52,307 bases of DNA from Oscillospiraceae bacterium. GTDB taxonomy: Bacteria > Bacillota > Clostridia > Oscillospirales > Oscillospiraceae. Every line of letters begins with the position of its first letter. The first letter of the stretch is position 1. Location: positions 1 through 52,307 of the forward strand of contig JAFQZI010000073.1 in NCBI GenBank assembly GCA_017406005.1, in the 5' to 3' direction. Positions 32,825 to 40,982 of this stretch are shown here, piece by piece. The position numbers and the translations under genes are program-made. Under the pieces are notes generated by a model that ran no database searches, had not been told where the DNA came from, and was given only the letters and a program-made list of their open reading frames with translations.

Positions 32825-34819
32825 TTAATGTCTGTGGTGGTCTTCCAAAACAACGCCGTCCCGATACGCATTGAGCAGCGCTTTTAGGTCATCAATTTGT
32901 GTCTGCAGATCTCTCCCAATATCGGTTTCCTTGATTTTTTGTCTGCCGTCGAGCCGCTCGAATACTTCAGTCGAAGAAGCAATATCAAAGTTTTCGCGGA
33001 TTGCCTTTTCGCGTCCAGCGAAAGGCTGGTGTGCAACAATACGGAAGGAATGCGAATTGTAGATCAATGTATAGCCTGCTATCCCGGAGGTAGACTGATA
33101 GGCTTTGCAGAAACCACCGTCGATAACAATCAGTTTTCCTCCGCCCTTTACAGGGCTCTCTCCCTTTTTCGTCTTTACCGGCACATGCCCGTTGATGATA
33201 TGGCAGTGCGGCCCCTCGAGGCCGAATTCTTTCAGGATCATGTCACAGATTGCCGGATCCTGATAGAGTGTATAATAGGCGTTCTTGGGCTCTGTCCATG
33301 CGCTTTCGTCTTTGATCAGCCGCCGCTCGAAAGTTGTCATGCGGTCTCTGCCGAAAATCGGGCTGTTGCGTCCTTCCCACAAAAACCACAGCAGATCCAT
33401 CCCAAGCTTCCTTTCTTGGGAACTCCTTTTGTGGTAATAAGCCTGGCGCGCTGCAGTATCCACAAAGTCAAGGAAGTCTTTTCCTTCCCGTTCTTTGTCA
33501 TCCAACCGGAAGGACATCAACTCTCCGTTTTCATTCAAAGGAATGCACCCGTGGAAGAGCAGGTTGTCATTATAGATCTTATAGAGACTTCCCTTGGAAT
33601 AGAGGAAGCGGACGTGTTCCTGAAGCTTTTCGCTGCGCTCAAAAGAAGCGGTAAGCTGGTCGATAACTGCCTCTTCCTCTGGTGTCAGCTCATACGGATT
33701 GTTCGGGTCAACTGTCGGGAAGTCAGTGTCCTCCAGAGCATAGGTGATCCCGTTGATGCAGATACTCTTGTTTTCGTAGTCAATCTTGTCTAGCAGCAGC
33801 CGGTCATCCATATGGTATTCCGGATGCCGCAGAATCTTCTGCCCTTCCAGCTTGAAAAGGATCATTGTGATAGCTTTATGCATTCTGGCGGAGAGAAGTT
33901 TGTCTTTTTCGGAGTAGCGTCCAGCATCGTCACCGGTCAGCTTTACTGCGAAACGTGAGACATTGCAGTCTTTGTATACTTCGTTTGCAAAAACAGAGAG
34001 AGGACGCAGCGAGATTCCGTATCCGGTTTCTACTACTTCCAGGTTATTGTAGTGAATGGAATTTGCAAGCACGGTGGCAACCAGCGTCCGGCTCCCGCTT
34101 GCAGCACCCATCCACAGGATGTCATGGTTGCCCCACTGTATATCCACGCTGTGGTGGTGTAGTAGTGAATCCATGATGATGTCTGCCCGTGGCCCTCGGT
34201 CAAAGATATCACCCACAAGATGCAGGTGGTCCACAGCTGCCCACTTAATCAGCTCACACACTGCCGTAATTACTTCCGGCGCCTGGCCGATCTCTACAAT
34301 TGTTTTGATAATGTTTTTATAGTAGTCCTGCTTATCAATTTCATCGCTGTGTGTGAACAGCAGTTCCTCGATAATGTACGTGTAATCTTCCGGAATCGCC
34401 TTACGTACTTTCGAGCGGGAATATCTTGCTGTGACGAGACGGCAGACCTCTATCAGTCGGTTCAGTGTGATTCGGTACCACTCGTCGAGGTCTTCAATCT
34501 GCGGGCGCAGTTCCTCCATTTTTTCTTCCGGGTAATAGATCAGAGTAGCAAGCTGGTCCAGTTTCGCCCGTGGCATACTGTCCTGATACAAAAAGTCCAG
34601 CCTTTCCCGCACGACACCGGAGCAGGAATTCAGAATATGCAGAAAAGCCTCATACTCCCCGTGTACATCTGAGATAAAATGCTCACATCCCTTAGGCAGG
34701 TTCATAATTGCCTGCAGGTTGATAATTTCCGTTCCTGCGGCTCTTACGGTAGGATACTGTCTCGACAGCATTTTCAGATAGCGCAGTTCTTCCGATGTAT
34801 ATGTTTTAGTAGGTTTCAT
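32825..34819 (-). CDS. fbp: Fructose-1,6-bisphosphatase class III
   Basis: 664 residues, the characteristic long class III enzyme of Bacillota, from ATG 34819 behind AAGGAG. It removes the 1-phosphate of fructose-1,6-bisphosphate in gluconeogenesis. Metallophosphatase-like motifs: HFISDVHGEYEAF, LVGDIFDRGPRADIIMD, DIQWGNHDILWMGAASG and IINGHVPVKTKKGESP. This places it in the calcineurin-like fold rather than with FbpA of E. coli. The gene is single, with a promoter at 34860-34888. Confidence 0.97.
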   Translation of the reverse strand: MKPTKTYTSEELRYLKMLSRQYPTVRAAGTEIINLQAIMNLPKGCEHFISDVHGEYEAFLHILNSCSGVVRERLDFLYQDSMPRAKLDQLATLIYYPEEKMEELRPQIEDLDEWYRITLNRLIEVCRLVTARYSRSKVRKAIPEDYTYIIEELLFTHSDEIDKQDYYKNIIKTIVEIGQAPEVITAVCELIKWAAVDHLHLVGDIFDRGPRADIIMDSLLHHHSVDIQWGNHDILWMGAASGSRTLVATVLANSIHYNNLEVVETGYGISLRPLSVFANEVYKDCNVSRFAVKLTGDDAGRYSEKDKLLSARMHKAITMILFKLEGQKILRHPEYHMDDRLLLDKIDYENKSICINGITYALEDTDFPTVDPNNPYELTPEEEAVIDQLTASFERSEKLQEHVRFLYSKGSLYKIYNDNLLFHGCIPLNENGELMSFRLDDKEREGKDFLDFVDTAARQAYYHKRSSQERKLGMDLLWFLWEGRNSPIFGRDRMTTFERRLIKDESAWTEPKNAYYTLYQDPAICDMILKEFGLEGPHCHIINGHVPVKTKKGESPVKGGGKLIVIDGGFCKAYQSTSGIAGYTLIYNSHSFRIVAHQPFAGREKAIRENFDIASSTEVFERLDGRQKIKETDIGRDLQTQIDDLKALLNAYRDGVVLEDHHRH

Positions 34820-34859
34820 GACGGCTCCTTTTTCTGATGTTGATATTATGTTTATATGA

Positions 34860-34888
34860 ATCGTAACGTAAGAAGCAACTAAAGTCAA
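34860..34888 (-). promoter_or_regulatory. Promoter of fbp
   Basis: On the minus strand, TTGACT (34883-34888), a 17-base spacer and TACGAT (34860-34865), about 40 bases before the ATG. Confidence 0.5.
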
Positions 34889-34970
34889 GTACTTATGGGT
34901 GTCGTTTCACAGAAAGAAAAGCTTTTCTTTGAAAAATGAGAAAAAACCACTGAGAGTGCAAAAATATTTC

Positions 34971-34999
34971 TTGACATTGGCAGGTAACTAAGGTAAAAT
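34971..34999 (+). promoter_or_regulatory. Promoter of tRNA-Val
   Basis: TTGACA (34971-34976), a 17-base spacer and TAAAAT (34994-34999), 22 bases before the tRNA 5' end. Confidence 0.8.
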
Positions 35000-35021
35000 A
35001 CCCCATGCTTGAGAGAGCAAT

Positions 35022-35097
35022 GGACGATTAGCGCAGCTGGTAGCGCATCCGCTTGACGTGCGGGAGGTCACAAGTTCGAGTCTTGTATCGTCCACCA
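35022..35097 (+). tRNA. tRNA-Val (anticodon GAC)
   Basis: 76 bases with encoded CCA. Acceptor GGACGAT pairs with ATCGTCC; anticodon stem TCCGC/GCGGG surrounds loop TTGACGT; T-arm ACAAGTTCGAGTCTTGT. The anticodon GAC reads GUC and GUU. Bases 35023-35095 are repeated exactly at 36425-36497, and an integrase relic lies between the two copies. Confidence 0.96.
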
Positions 35098-35098
35098 A

Positions 35099-35132
35099 AG
35101 ATTCTGCACTGAGAAGTGCGGAATCTTTTTAT
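35099..35132 (+). terminator. Terminator after tRNA-Val
   Basis: AGATTCTGCACT-GAGA-AGTGCGGAATCT (near-perfect stem) then TTTTATTTT. Confidence 0.85.
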
Positions 35133-35191
35133 TTTCGCGATTTATAGGCCGCTTTTGTGCTTAAAAAGTTACTACACTCTCGGGGCTTGAA

Positions 35192-35276
35192 AAACAGTAA
35201 CCATGCAATCGCATATTGGAGTTCAAATTTGGTCACTTTTTTAGGGGGTTGTGGCTCTGAAACAGTAACCATACAA
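35192..35276. repeat. Pair of 17-base direct repeats between the tRNA and integrase, candidate arm-type sites
   Basis: AAACAGTAACCATGCAA at 35192-35208 and AAACAGTAACCATACAA at 35260-35276 differ at one base. On the far side of the integrase, CAGTAAAATC occurs twice in tandem (36384-36403). Direct repeats flanking the core are typical of arm-binding sites of tyrosine integrases. Confidence 0.5.
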
Positions 35277-35370
35277 CAGCCTTTTTTGAGTCTGTATCGT
35301 GTTTTTATCAGGTCAAGAATGACTTTGGGACAACTTCGAAACAACTTTTTAACGACTTTTTTTAAGATTC

Positions 35371-36099
35371 TTATAAATCTGAAAGAGCTTGCAAATAACT
35401 TTCCATTCGGTTTGCGCTGTCTCTCTTCATCTGTTCGGTCACATGACCATAAACATCCAAGGTAAAGGCTGCTGTCGCGTGGCCCAGATTGCCTTGGATT
35501 GTTTTTATGTCATCACCGTTTTTGATGGCGATAACAGCGTATTGGTGTCGCAGATCATGGAAACGCAGTTCAGGACACCCCATTTTTTTGACAATGCGTT
35601 TGAAGCAATCATAGACTGTGCGATAGGACAGAACTCCACCTTTCGAATTGGTAAAGACAAGATTGGTCTTTTCCCATTCAGGGACAGCAGCTTTCATGAG
35701 CATTTGCTTTTGCTTCTGGCAGCGGAACAAATAAACAACAGAAGGGGAGAGGGCAATTGTTCGGCTCTTGCCGTTTTTCGTCGGGGAGAAGTAGTATTGC
35801 CCACCTTTTTTCTGTTCTCTCCTGAGCTGCTGCTTTACAGTCAGATTTCCATACTGCATGTCAACACAAGCCCAAGTTAGTCCCAAAACTTCACCTTCAC
35901 GCATTCCTGTAAAGAGCGTGATTTTGTACAGATATTCATGAGGGTGTCCTTTTATAAGCTCCAGGAAAGTTTTGATTTGTGAATCCTCCAGCGGAGTAAT
36001 CTCTTTCCGCCTTACTTTTGGAAGCTTGCAGGACGAAGAAGGGTTGCTTTCTAATTCGCCTAAACTTACGGCCTGATCGAGAGCCTGATCAGGCCCCAT
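35371..36099 (-). pseudogene. Tyrosine recombinase (integrase), 5'-truncated
   Basis: 242 residues from the first ATG. All catalytic residues remain: Arg in TGMREGEVLGLTW, Lys in TKNGKSRTIAL, HDLRH box in LRFHDLRHQYAV, His in LGHATAAFT and Tyr in LDVYGHVT. The normal arm-binding N-terminal domain and most of the core-binding domain are missing; intact relatives have about 370-400 residues. Upstream the same frame runs into a GIY-YIG nuclease sequence instead. It lies between two tRNA-Val copies and was probably the integrase of a now-lost element. Recombinase activity is unlikely without the N-terminus. Confidence 0.88.
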
Positions 36100-36110
36100 G
36101 ATTTTTACTT

Positions 36111-36350
36111 TCTTGCCAAAGCCGCACAGCCAGCCAAAGAACTGATTATGCCCTTTACGCTTTGCTTCAGCAAAGATCTTATACTTGTGACTTTTTGGGT
36201 ATCGGAATTCAGCGTAATGCTAAGCAAGTCTCCAGAGCATGTCATCGCTTTTTCCAACATAAACGATTATTCCATCAATGCTAATTTTATAAATGCCAGG
36301 ATATTGAACTGTTTTTTCTCTTGTGTTAAAATGCTTTTGCACTGAAAGGG
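36111..36350 (-). pseudogene. GIY-YIG endonuclease remnant with an in-frame amber stop
   Basis: Translating the minus strand in the integrase frame gives YPGIYKISIDGIIVYVGKSD, then DMLWRLA, stop, HYAEFRYPKSHKYKIFAEAK and RKGHNQF. GIYKI and YVG are the family signature motifs. The stop is TAG at 36220-36222 and fits a single CAG-to-TAG change. After the stop the frame stays open straight into the integrase. It is a relic, probably joined to the integrase by a deletion. Confidence 0.75.
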
Positions 36351-36424
36351 CGGTTTTTGCGGAGGATAGCTACCAAGATACGAACAGTAAAATCCAGTAA
36401 AATCAGGGGTTTTCTCGCGAAGCA

Positions 36425-36497
36425 GACGATTAGCGCAGCTGGTAGCGCATCCGCTTGACGTGCGGGAGGTCACAAGTTCGAGTCTTGTATCGTCCAC
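36425..36497 (+). repeat. Second tRNA-Val copy, 73 bases, probable attachment site
   Basis: Exactly identical to 35023-35095. The first base of the acceptor stem is A instead of G, which leaves an A-C mismatch, and the CCA is not encoded (CACTTTT follows). No clear promoter precedes it, but a terminator hairpin follows. Read as the distal att site of the decayed element; a second, still functional tRNA-Val gene cannot be excluded. Confidence 0.85.
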
Positions 36498-36502
36498 TTT
36501 TT

Positions 36503-36530
36503 AATCTGCATCGTGAGGTGCAGATTTTTT
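36503..36530 (+). terminator. Terminator after the second tRNA-Val copy
   Basis: AATCTGCA / TGCAGATT stem with an 8-base loop, then TTTT. Confidence 0.8.
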
Positions 36531-36569
36531 GTTTTCTGGGACCACATGAAACTGTTCACACAAATTTTA

Positions 36570-36598
36570 TTGTCAAATGATGAGCGACATGTTAAAAT
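36570..36598 (+). promoter_or_regulatory. Promoter of the methyltransferase gene and possibly the ecf cluster
   Basis: TTGTCA (36570-36575), a 17-base spacer and TAAAAT (36593-36598), 33 bases before the ATG. Confidence 0.7.
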
Positions 36599-36631
36599 AC
36601 TTTGATTTGATTATTTTGTTCGGAGCAGAGT

Positions 36632-37495
36632 ATGTGGATTTCGGATAAATGGCAGGACTTTGAATTGATCGACTGTTCAGAAGGGGAAAAACTCGAACGT
36701 TGGGGAGAGTATTTCCTCATCCGTCCCGATCCCCAGGCAATCTGGGCAACGCCCCGGACGGATGAACGGTGGAATGCCAGCAATGCCCGCTATCGCCGCA
36801 GCGAAACAGGCGGAGGCAGCTGGAGCAAAGCCAGGCTTCCGGAATCCTGGCAGATCCGATACGGAGAGCTTGTTTTCAATGTCAAGCCTATGAACTTCAA
36901 ACATACCGGTATTTTTCCGGAGCAAGCAGCCAATTGGGATTGGGCAGCAGATCAGATCCGTGCTGCCGGGCGGCCGGTCAGTGTTCTCAACCTGTTTGCC
37001 TATACCGGCGCTGCAACCGTTGCCTGTGCAAAAGCTGGGGCCTCTGTATGCCATGTGGATGCGGCGAAGGGGATGGTAGCATGGGGGAAGGAAAATGCAG
37101 CCTCTTCCGGTCTTTCCAGTGCTCCGATACGTTGGATTGTGGATGACTGTGCCAAGTTTGTCGAGCGTGAAATACGCCGCGGCCACCGCTATGATGCCGT
37201 CATTATGGATCCGCCATCTTACGGACGCGGACCCGGCGGAGAAGTCTGGAAACTCGAGCAGAATCTCTGGCCGTTTCTCACGCTCTGTATGGGCGTCCTT
37301 TCAGAGGATCCTCTCTTTGTTCTGATCAATTCCTATACAACCGGCCTGTCTCCCTCCGTGCTTACCTATATGACGGAGAGCACAGTTGCCAGAAAATTCG
37401 GCGGTTGCAGTGATGCACAGGAACTAGGCCTTCCGGTAAGCTCGAATGGCCTTGTGCTTCCTTGCGGGGCTTCCTGCCGATGGACAAATAAATGA
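36632..37495 (+). CDS. Class I SAM-dependent methyltransferase, RlmI/RlmK-like
   Basis: 287 residues. SAM-binding motif I is LNLFAYTGAATVACAKAGAS, the acidic motif II is HVDAAKGMVAWGKENA, and the catalytic motif is DAVIMDPPSYGRGPGGEVW, as in the RlmI/RlmK family of 23S rRNA methyltransferases. It lacks the N-terminal PUA domain of E. coli RlmI, having instead a short beta-rich N-terminus. The exact target base is unknown. The ecfA1 gene starts 15 bases after its stop, so it likely heads that operon. Confidence 0.88.
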   Translation: MWISDKWQDFELIDCSEGEKLERWGEYFLIRPDPQAIWATPRTDERWNASNARYRRSETGGGSWSKARLPESWQIRYGELVFNVKPMNFKHTGIFPEQAANWDWAADQIRAAGRPVSVLNLFAYTGAATVACAKAGASVCHVDAAKGMVAWGKENAASSGLSSAPIRWIVDDCAKFVEREIRRGHRYDAVIMDPPSYGRGPGGEVWKLEQNLWPFLTLCMGVLSEDPLFVLINSYTTGLSPSVLTYMTESTVARKFGGCSDAQELGLPVSSNGLVLPCGASCRWTNK

Positions 37496-37510
37496 AAGTC
37501 TGCCTTCAGA

Positions 37511-38350
37511 ATGAGTAGTATTATTCAGTTTGATCATGTTCATTATAAATATCCCGGAGATGACCAGGAAAGCCTTTGCGGGATTTCCCTGAGCATTGAG
37601 GAAGGTTCCTTTGTTGCTGTTCTGGGCCGAAATGGATCGGGGAAAAGCAGTGTTGCCAAGCACATGAATGCGATTCTTGTGCCGGATTCCGGTAAAGTGA
37701 CGGTCTGCGGGATGGACACGGCAGATGAGTCCAATCTCCTGAATATTCGCAAAAATGTCGGGATGGTTTTCCAGAATCCGGACAATCAGATCGTCGCAAA
37801 TGTGGTGGAAGATGACGTCGCCTTTGCGCCGGAAAACCTTGGTGTTCCTTCCGAGGAAATCCGAGAGAGAGTGGATGCCTCTCTGGCGCTTGTGGGTATG
37901 CTGGAGTATAAAAAACATGCTCCCCATCTGCTTTCCGGCGGGCAGAAGCAGCGTGTGGCAATTGCGGGTGTGCTTGCCATGCAGCCTGGAATCATTGTCC
38001 TCGATGAACCCACTGCCATGCTGGATCCTCAGGGGCGGAGAGATGTCATTTCCACCATAACCAGGCTTTGTCGTGAAAACGGCATGACGGTTGTTCTGAT
38101 TACACACCATATGGACGAATGTGTCAATGCGGACAAGGTGATCGTCCTCTCAGCTGGTTCTGTTGTTGCCTCCGGAACCCCACAGGAAGTTTTTTCCGAT
38201 ATTTCGCTGATGGAGGAGCAGGGGCTTTCTTCCCCTGAAACCGTTAAAATTCTATATGACTTAAATCGGGAGGGATATTCTTTCCCGCTTACCGCGCTCG
38301 GTGTGGATGCCTGCGCACAGATGATAGCTGATGTATTGGAGAGCCGATAG
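37511..38350 (+). CDS. ecfA1: Energy-coupling factor transporter ATPase 1
   Basis: 279 residues. One of the two ATPases of the group II ECF module, which powers interchangeable vitamin-binding S components. Walker A is LGRNGSGKSSVAKHMNAIL, the signature is LLSGGQKQRVAIAGVLAM and Walker B IIVLDEPTAMLDPQG. The FQNPDNQIVANVVEDDVAF block is typical of EcfA. The gene order ecfA1-ecfA2-ecfT-truA is conserved in Bacillota. The stop TAG ends immediately before the ecfA2 ATG. Confidence 0.96.
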   Translation: MSSIIQFDHVHYKYPGDDQESLCGISLSIEEGSFVAVLGRNGSGKSSVAKHMNAILVPDSGKVTVCGMDTADESNLLNIRKNVGMVFQNPDNQIVANVVEDDVAFAPENLGVPSEEIRERVDASLALVGMLEYKKHAPHLLSGGQKQRVAIAGVLAMQPGIIVLDEPTAMLDPQGRRDVISTITRLCRENGMTVVLITHHMDECVNADKVIVLSAGSVVASGTPQEVFSDISLMEEQGLSSPETVKILYDLNREGYSFPLTALGVDACAQMIADVLESR

Positions 38351-39211
38351 ATGGCAGATATCAAAGTAGTAAATCTCAGCCACAGTTACAGCATAGGGAC
38401 GCCGTTTGAGAAGAAGGCTCTGGATAATATCAGTCTGGAAATCCCCCATGGGCAGATGGTAGGTCTTCTGGGCCACACGGGCTCGGGGAAGTCGAGTCTT
38501 GTCCAGCATTTCAATGCATTGCTCCAGCCCACCTCCGGCCGGGTTTTTGTAGGCGGCGTGGATATCAACAGCAGCAAAATCACCCGCAGGGATGTGAAAT
38601 ATCAGGTCGGCTTGGTGTTTCAGTATCCTGAATACCAGCTTTTTGAAGAAACTGTCTATAAGGATATTTCCTTTGGCCCGCAGAATATGGGTCTTTCCGC
38701 TTCTGAAATCGATGAACGCGTCCGTGAAGCAGCTGGCTTTGTTGGGGTGTCGGAAGATCTTTTTCAGAAGTCTCCGCTGGAACTTTCCGGCGGCCAGAAG
38801 CGCAGGATCGCCATTGCCGGTGTGATTGCCATGCGTCCCGGCGTCCTCATTCTGGATGAACCGACGGCTGGGCTGGATCCCGAGGGCAGTCGCCTGATTC
38901 TCGAGAATATCTGCGCGTATCGGCAGAGCTCCGGCTCTACCGTGATTATCGTGAGCCACAATATGGATGACATGGCCCGCATTGCGGAACGTCTGATCGT
39001 TCTTGCCGACGCTTCCCTCGCGATGGACGGTACTCCGGAACAGGTCTTTGCCGAGCCGGAGAAAATCCGTTCTCTGGGGCTTAACGTTCCGCAGTCCACC
39101 CAGATCGCCCTTGCCCTGAAAGAAAGGGGCATCGACCTCAAAGAGCCTGTTTTCACGCATGAGCGTCTGCTGAAGGCAATCCTCCATGCAAAGGAGGCTG
39201 CCGTATGCTAA
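38351..39211 (+). CDS. ecfA2: Energy-coupling factor transporter ATPase 2
   Basis: 286 residues. Partner ATPase to EcfA1. Walker A LLGHTGSGKSSLVQHFNALL, Q-loop region FQYPEYQLFEETVYKDISFG, signature LSGGQKRRIAIAGVIAM and Walker B VLILDEPTAGLDPEG. The start is abutted to the ecfA1 stop and the end overlaps the ecfT ATG (39205), consistent with one coupled operon. Confidence 0.96.
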   Translation: MADIKVVNLSHSYSIGTPFEKKALDNISLEIPHGQMVGLLGHTGSGKSSLVQHFNALLQPTSGRVFVGGVDINSSKITRRDVKYQVGLVFQYPEYQLFEETVYKDISFGPQNMGLSASEIDERVREAAGFVGVSEDLFQKSPLELSGGQKRRIAIAGVIAMRPGVLILDEPTAGLDPEGSRLILENICAYRQSSGSTVIIVSHNMDDMARIAERLIVLADASLAMDGTPEQVFAEPEKIRSLGLNVPQSTQIALALKERGIDLKEPVFTHERLLKAILHAKEAAVC

Positions 39212-40002
39212 AAGACATTACCCTCGGTCAGTATTTTCCGGGCGATACCATCGTCCACCATCTCGATCCGCGTACAAAGTTGATCCTTGTCTTGCTCTAT
39301 ATTGTTGCGCTCTTTCAGGCAGATGGATGGATCTCTTATGCTGCGGTTCTAGCGGTATCCGTGCTGTGCATGGCTCTTTCCCATATCAGGCCGAAAAACC
39401 TGTTTAAAGGTTTGAAGCCCATGCTGATAATCATCATACTGACGGCCCTTTTGAATATTTTTTATACCGAAGGCACGCCTGTCCTTCCGGGATGGATCAT
39501 TACCTGGGAAGGCATTGCCCGTGCAGTGAAGATGATCCTTCGTATTGTCCTTCTCATTACCGGCACCTTCCTCCTCACGTACACCACCAGCCCTATTGCT
39601 TTGACAGACGGGTTGGAAATGCTGCTCAGTCCTCTGAAAAAATGGAAGGTTCCTGTCCATGAGATGACGATGATGATGAGCATGGCGCTTCGCTTCATCC
39701 CCACGCTCATTGAGGAGACAGATAAAATCATGTCTGCCCAGCGTGCCAGAGGCGCTGATTTTGAAACCGGGAGCCTTGTCAGGCGTGCAAAAGCCCTGAT
39801 TCCGGTTCTTGTGCCGCTCTTTGTGTCATCGTTCCGGCGTGCAGACGAGCTCGCCGTTGCTATGGAATGCCGCTGTTATCACGGCGGGGAAGGGCGCACC
39901 AGAATGAAACAACTGGTTATGTCCTCTGCAGATTATATTGCGCTTGTCTTGGGTGTTCTTTTCCTTGCCGGGATGATTGCCCTGAAAATACTGGGGATCT
40001 GA
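39205..40002 (+). CDS. ecfT: Energy-coupling factor transporter transmembrane protein
   Basis: 265 residues with several membrane helices. The two coupling motifs that contact the ATPases are visible as AQRARGADFETG and MECRCYHGGEGRTR. It links EcfA1/A2 to S components such as RibU or BioY, none of which lie in this window. It overlaps ecfA2 by 7 bases and is followed by truA after 4 bases. Confidence 0.96.
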   Translation: MLKDITLGQYFPGDTIVHHLDPRTKLILVLLYIVALFQADGWISYAAVLAVSVLCMALSHIRPKNLFKGLKPMLIIIILTALLNIFYTEGTPVLPGWIITWEGIARAVKMILRIVLLITGTFLLTYTTSPIALTDGLEMLLSPLKKWKVPVHEMTMMMSMALRFIPTLIEETDKIMSAQRARGADFETGSLVRRAKALIPVLVPLFVSSFRRADELAVAMECRCYHGGEGRTRMKQLVMSSADYIALVLGVLFLAGMIALKILGI

Positions 40003-40006
40003 GCCG

Positions 40007-40771
40007 ATGAGAAATATAGCTTTACGCCTGCGGTATGATGGCAGCCGCTACCACGGCTGGCAGGTTCAGAAAAACGACGCTACCGTTGCCCAGACGATGG
40101 AAGACGCACTGGAAAAGGTCTTGGGCGTCAGGACGAAGATTACTGGCTGTGGCCGGACGGATGCCGGGGTTCATGCCTTGCGGTATTGCGCCAATTTCCG
40201 GGCAGAAACAGCCATCCCGGTTGACAGGATTCCTCTTGCCATCAATTCCCGCCTGCCGGATGATATCGCGGTTGTTGCAGCCTGTGACGCAGAGCCGGAT
40301 TTTAATGCAATTTCCTCCTGCCTGAAAAAGGAATATGTTTATAAAATACTCAACAGCCGTATTCGAGACCCCTTCCTGGCTGACCGTGTCTGTTTCTGGC
40401 CGCAGCAGCTGGATATGTCTCTGATCTCACGCGCCGCTTCCGCCTTTGTTGGCACGCATGATTTCAAAGCAGTCCGAAGCGTCGGTACCGAAACGAAAAC
40501 GACGGTTCGCACCGTCTATTCCTGCCATGCGGAAAAAGCAGGAGAGATCATCACCATTGCCATCTGTGCCGACGGTTTTCTTTATAATATGTGCCGTGCT
40601 ATGGTTGGCACGATGGTTTATGCGGCTTATGGTAAGCTGCTTCCGGAAGAGATTCCCTCTCTCCTTGCGAAGGGCGACAGGCGCCTCACCGGCCCTACCA
40701 TGCCTCCGCAGGGGCTGTATCTCAATCGGGTCTGGTACGATGGCCCGGTCGGAGAGATATTTTTGGATTAA
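40007..40771 (+). CDS. truA: tRNA pseudouridine(38-40) synthase
   Basis: 254 residues, standard size. It makes pseudouridine at positions 38-40 of the tRNA anticodon arm. The catalytic Asp is in ITGCGRTDAGVHALRYCANF, with LRYDGSRYHGWQVQ at the N-terminus and FLYNMCRAMVGTMVYAAYG near the C-terminus. The usual ribosomal genes rplM and rpsI do not follow; a repeat-containing gap comes next. Confidence 0.97.
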   Translation: MRNIALRLRYDGSRYHGWQVQKNDATVAQTMEDALEKVLGVRTKITGCGRTDAGVHALRYCANFRAETAIPVDRIPLAINSRLPDDIAVVAACDAEPDFNAISSCLKKEYVYKILNSRIRDPFLADRVCFWPQQLDMSLISRAASAFVGTHDFKAVRSVGTETKTTVRTVYSCHAEKAGEIITIAICADGFLYNMCRAMVGTMVYAAYGKLLPEEIPSLLAKGDRRLTGPTMPPQGLYLNRVWYDGPVGEIFLD

Positions 40772-40843
40772 CGGTTTTTGTGCCCGGCAACTGAAATGTT
40801 GATGATGTGGAAACCATTCAGTTCTGATCTTTCCACTATTCTG

Positions 40844-40933
40844 TGCTCGCGACAGAGCACTGAAATCGAGGTATAACGTTGTCTTCGCGAGCAATGCGAC
40901 GCGCGAGAAACGTGTGACGTTCCTTGCCTTGCA
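40844..40933. repeat. Dispersed palindromic intergenic repeat, copy B (two-hairpin form)
   Basis: TGCTCGCGA...TCGCGAGCA arms, interior AGAGCACTGAAATCGAGG and AACGTTGTC, then the extension GACGCGCGAGAAACG shared with copy A. It is about 80 per cent identical to copy A over roughly 85 bases, in the same orientation. It fills the gap between truA and cvpA. Confidence 0.75.
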
Positions 40934-40982
40934 TAGGTTGCACTCGTTACGAAGCGACTGAACAGTTACATGAGGTGAAACA

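Noticed and set aside
36267-36497. 76-codon minus-strand frame beginning in the second tRNA-Val copy
   Set aside because: It reads the tRNA in antisense and then the repeat-rich att region; a common artefact near tRNA genes.
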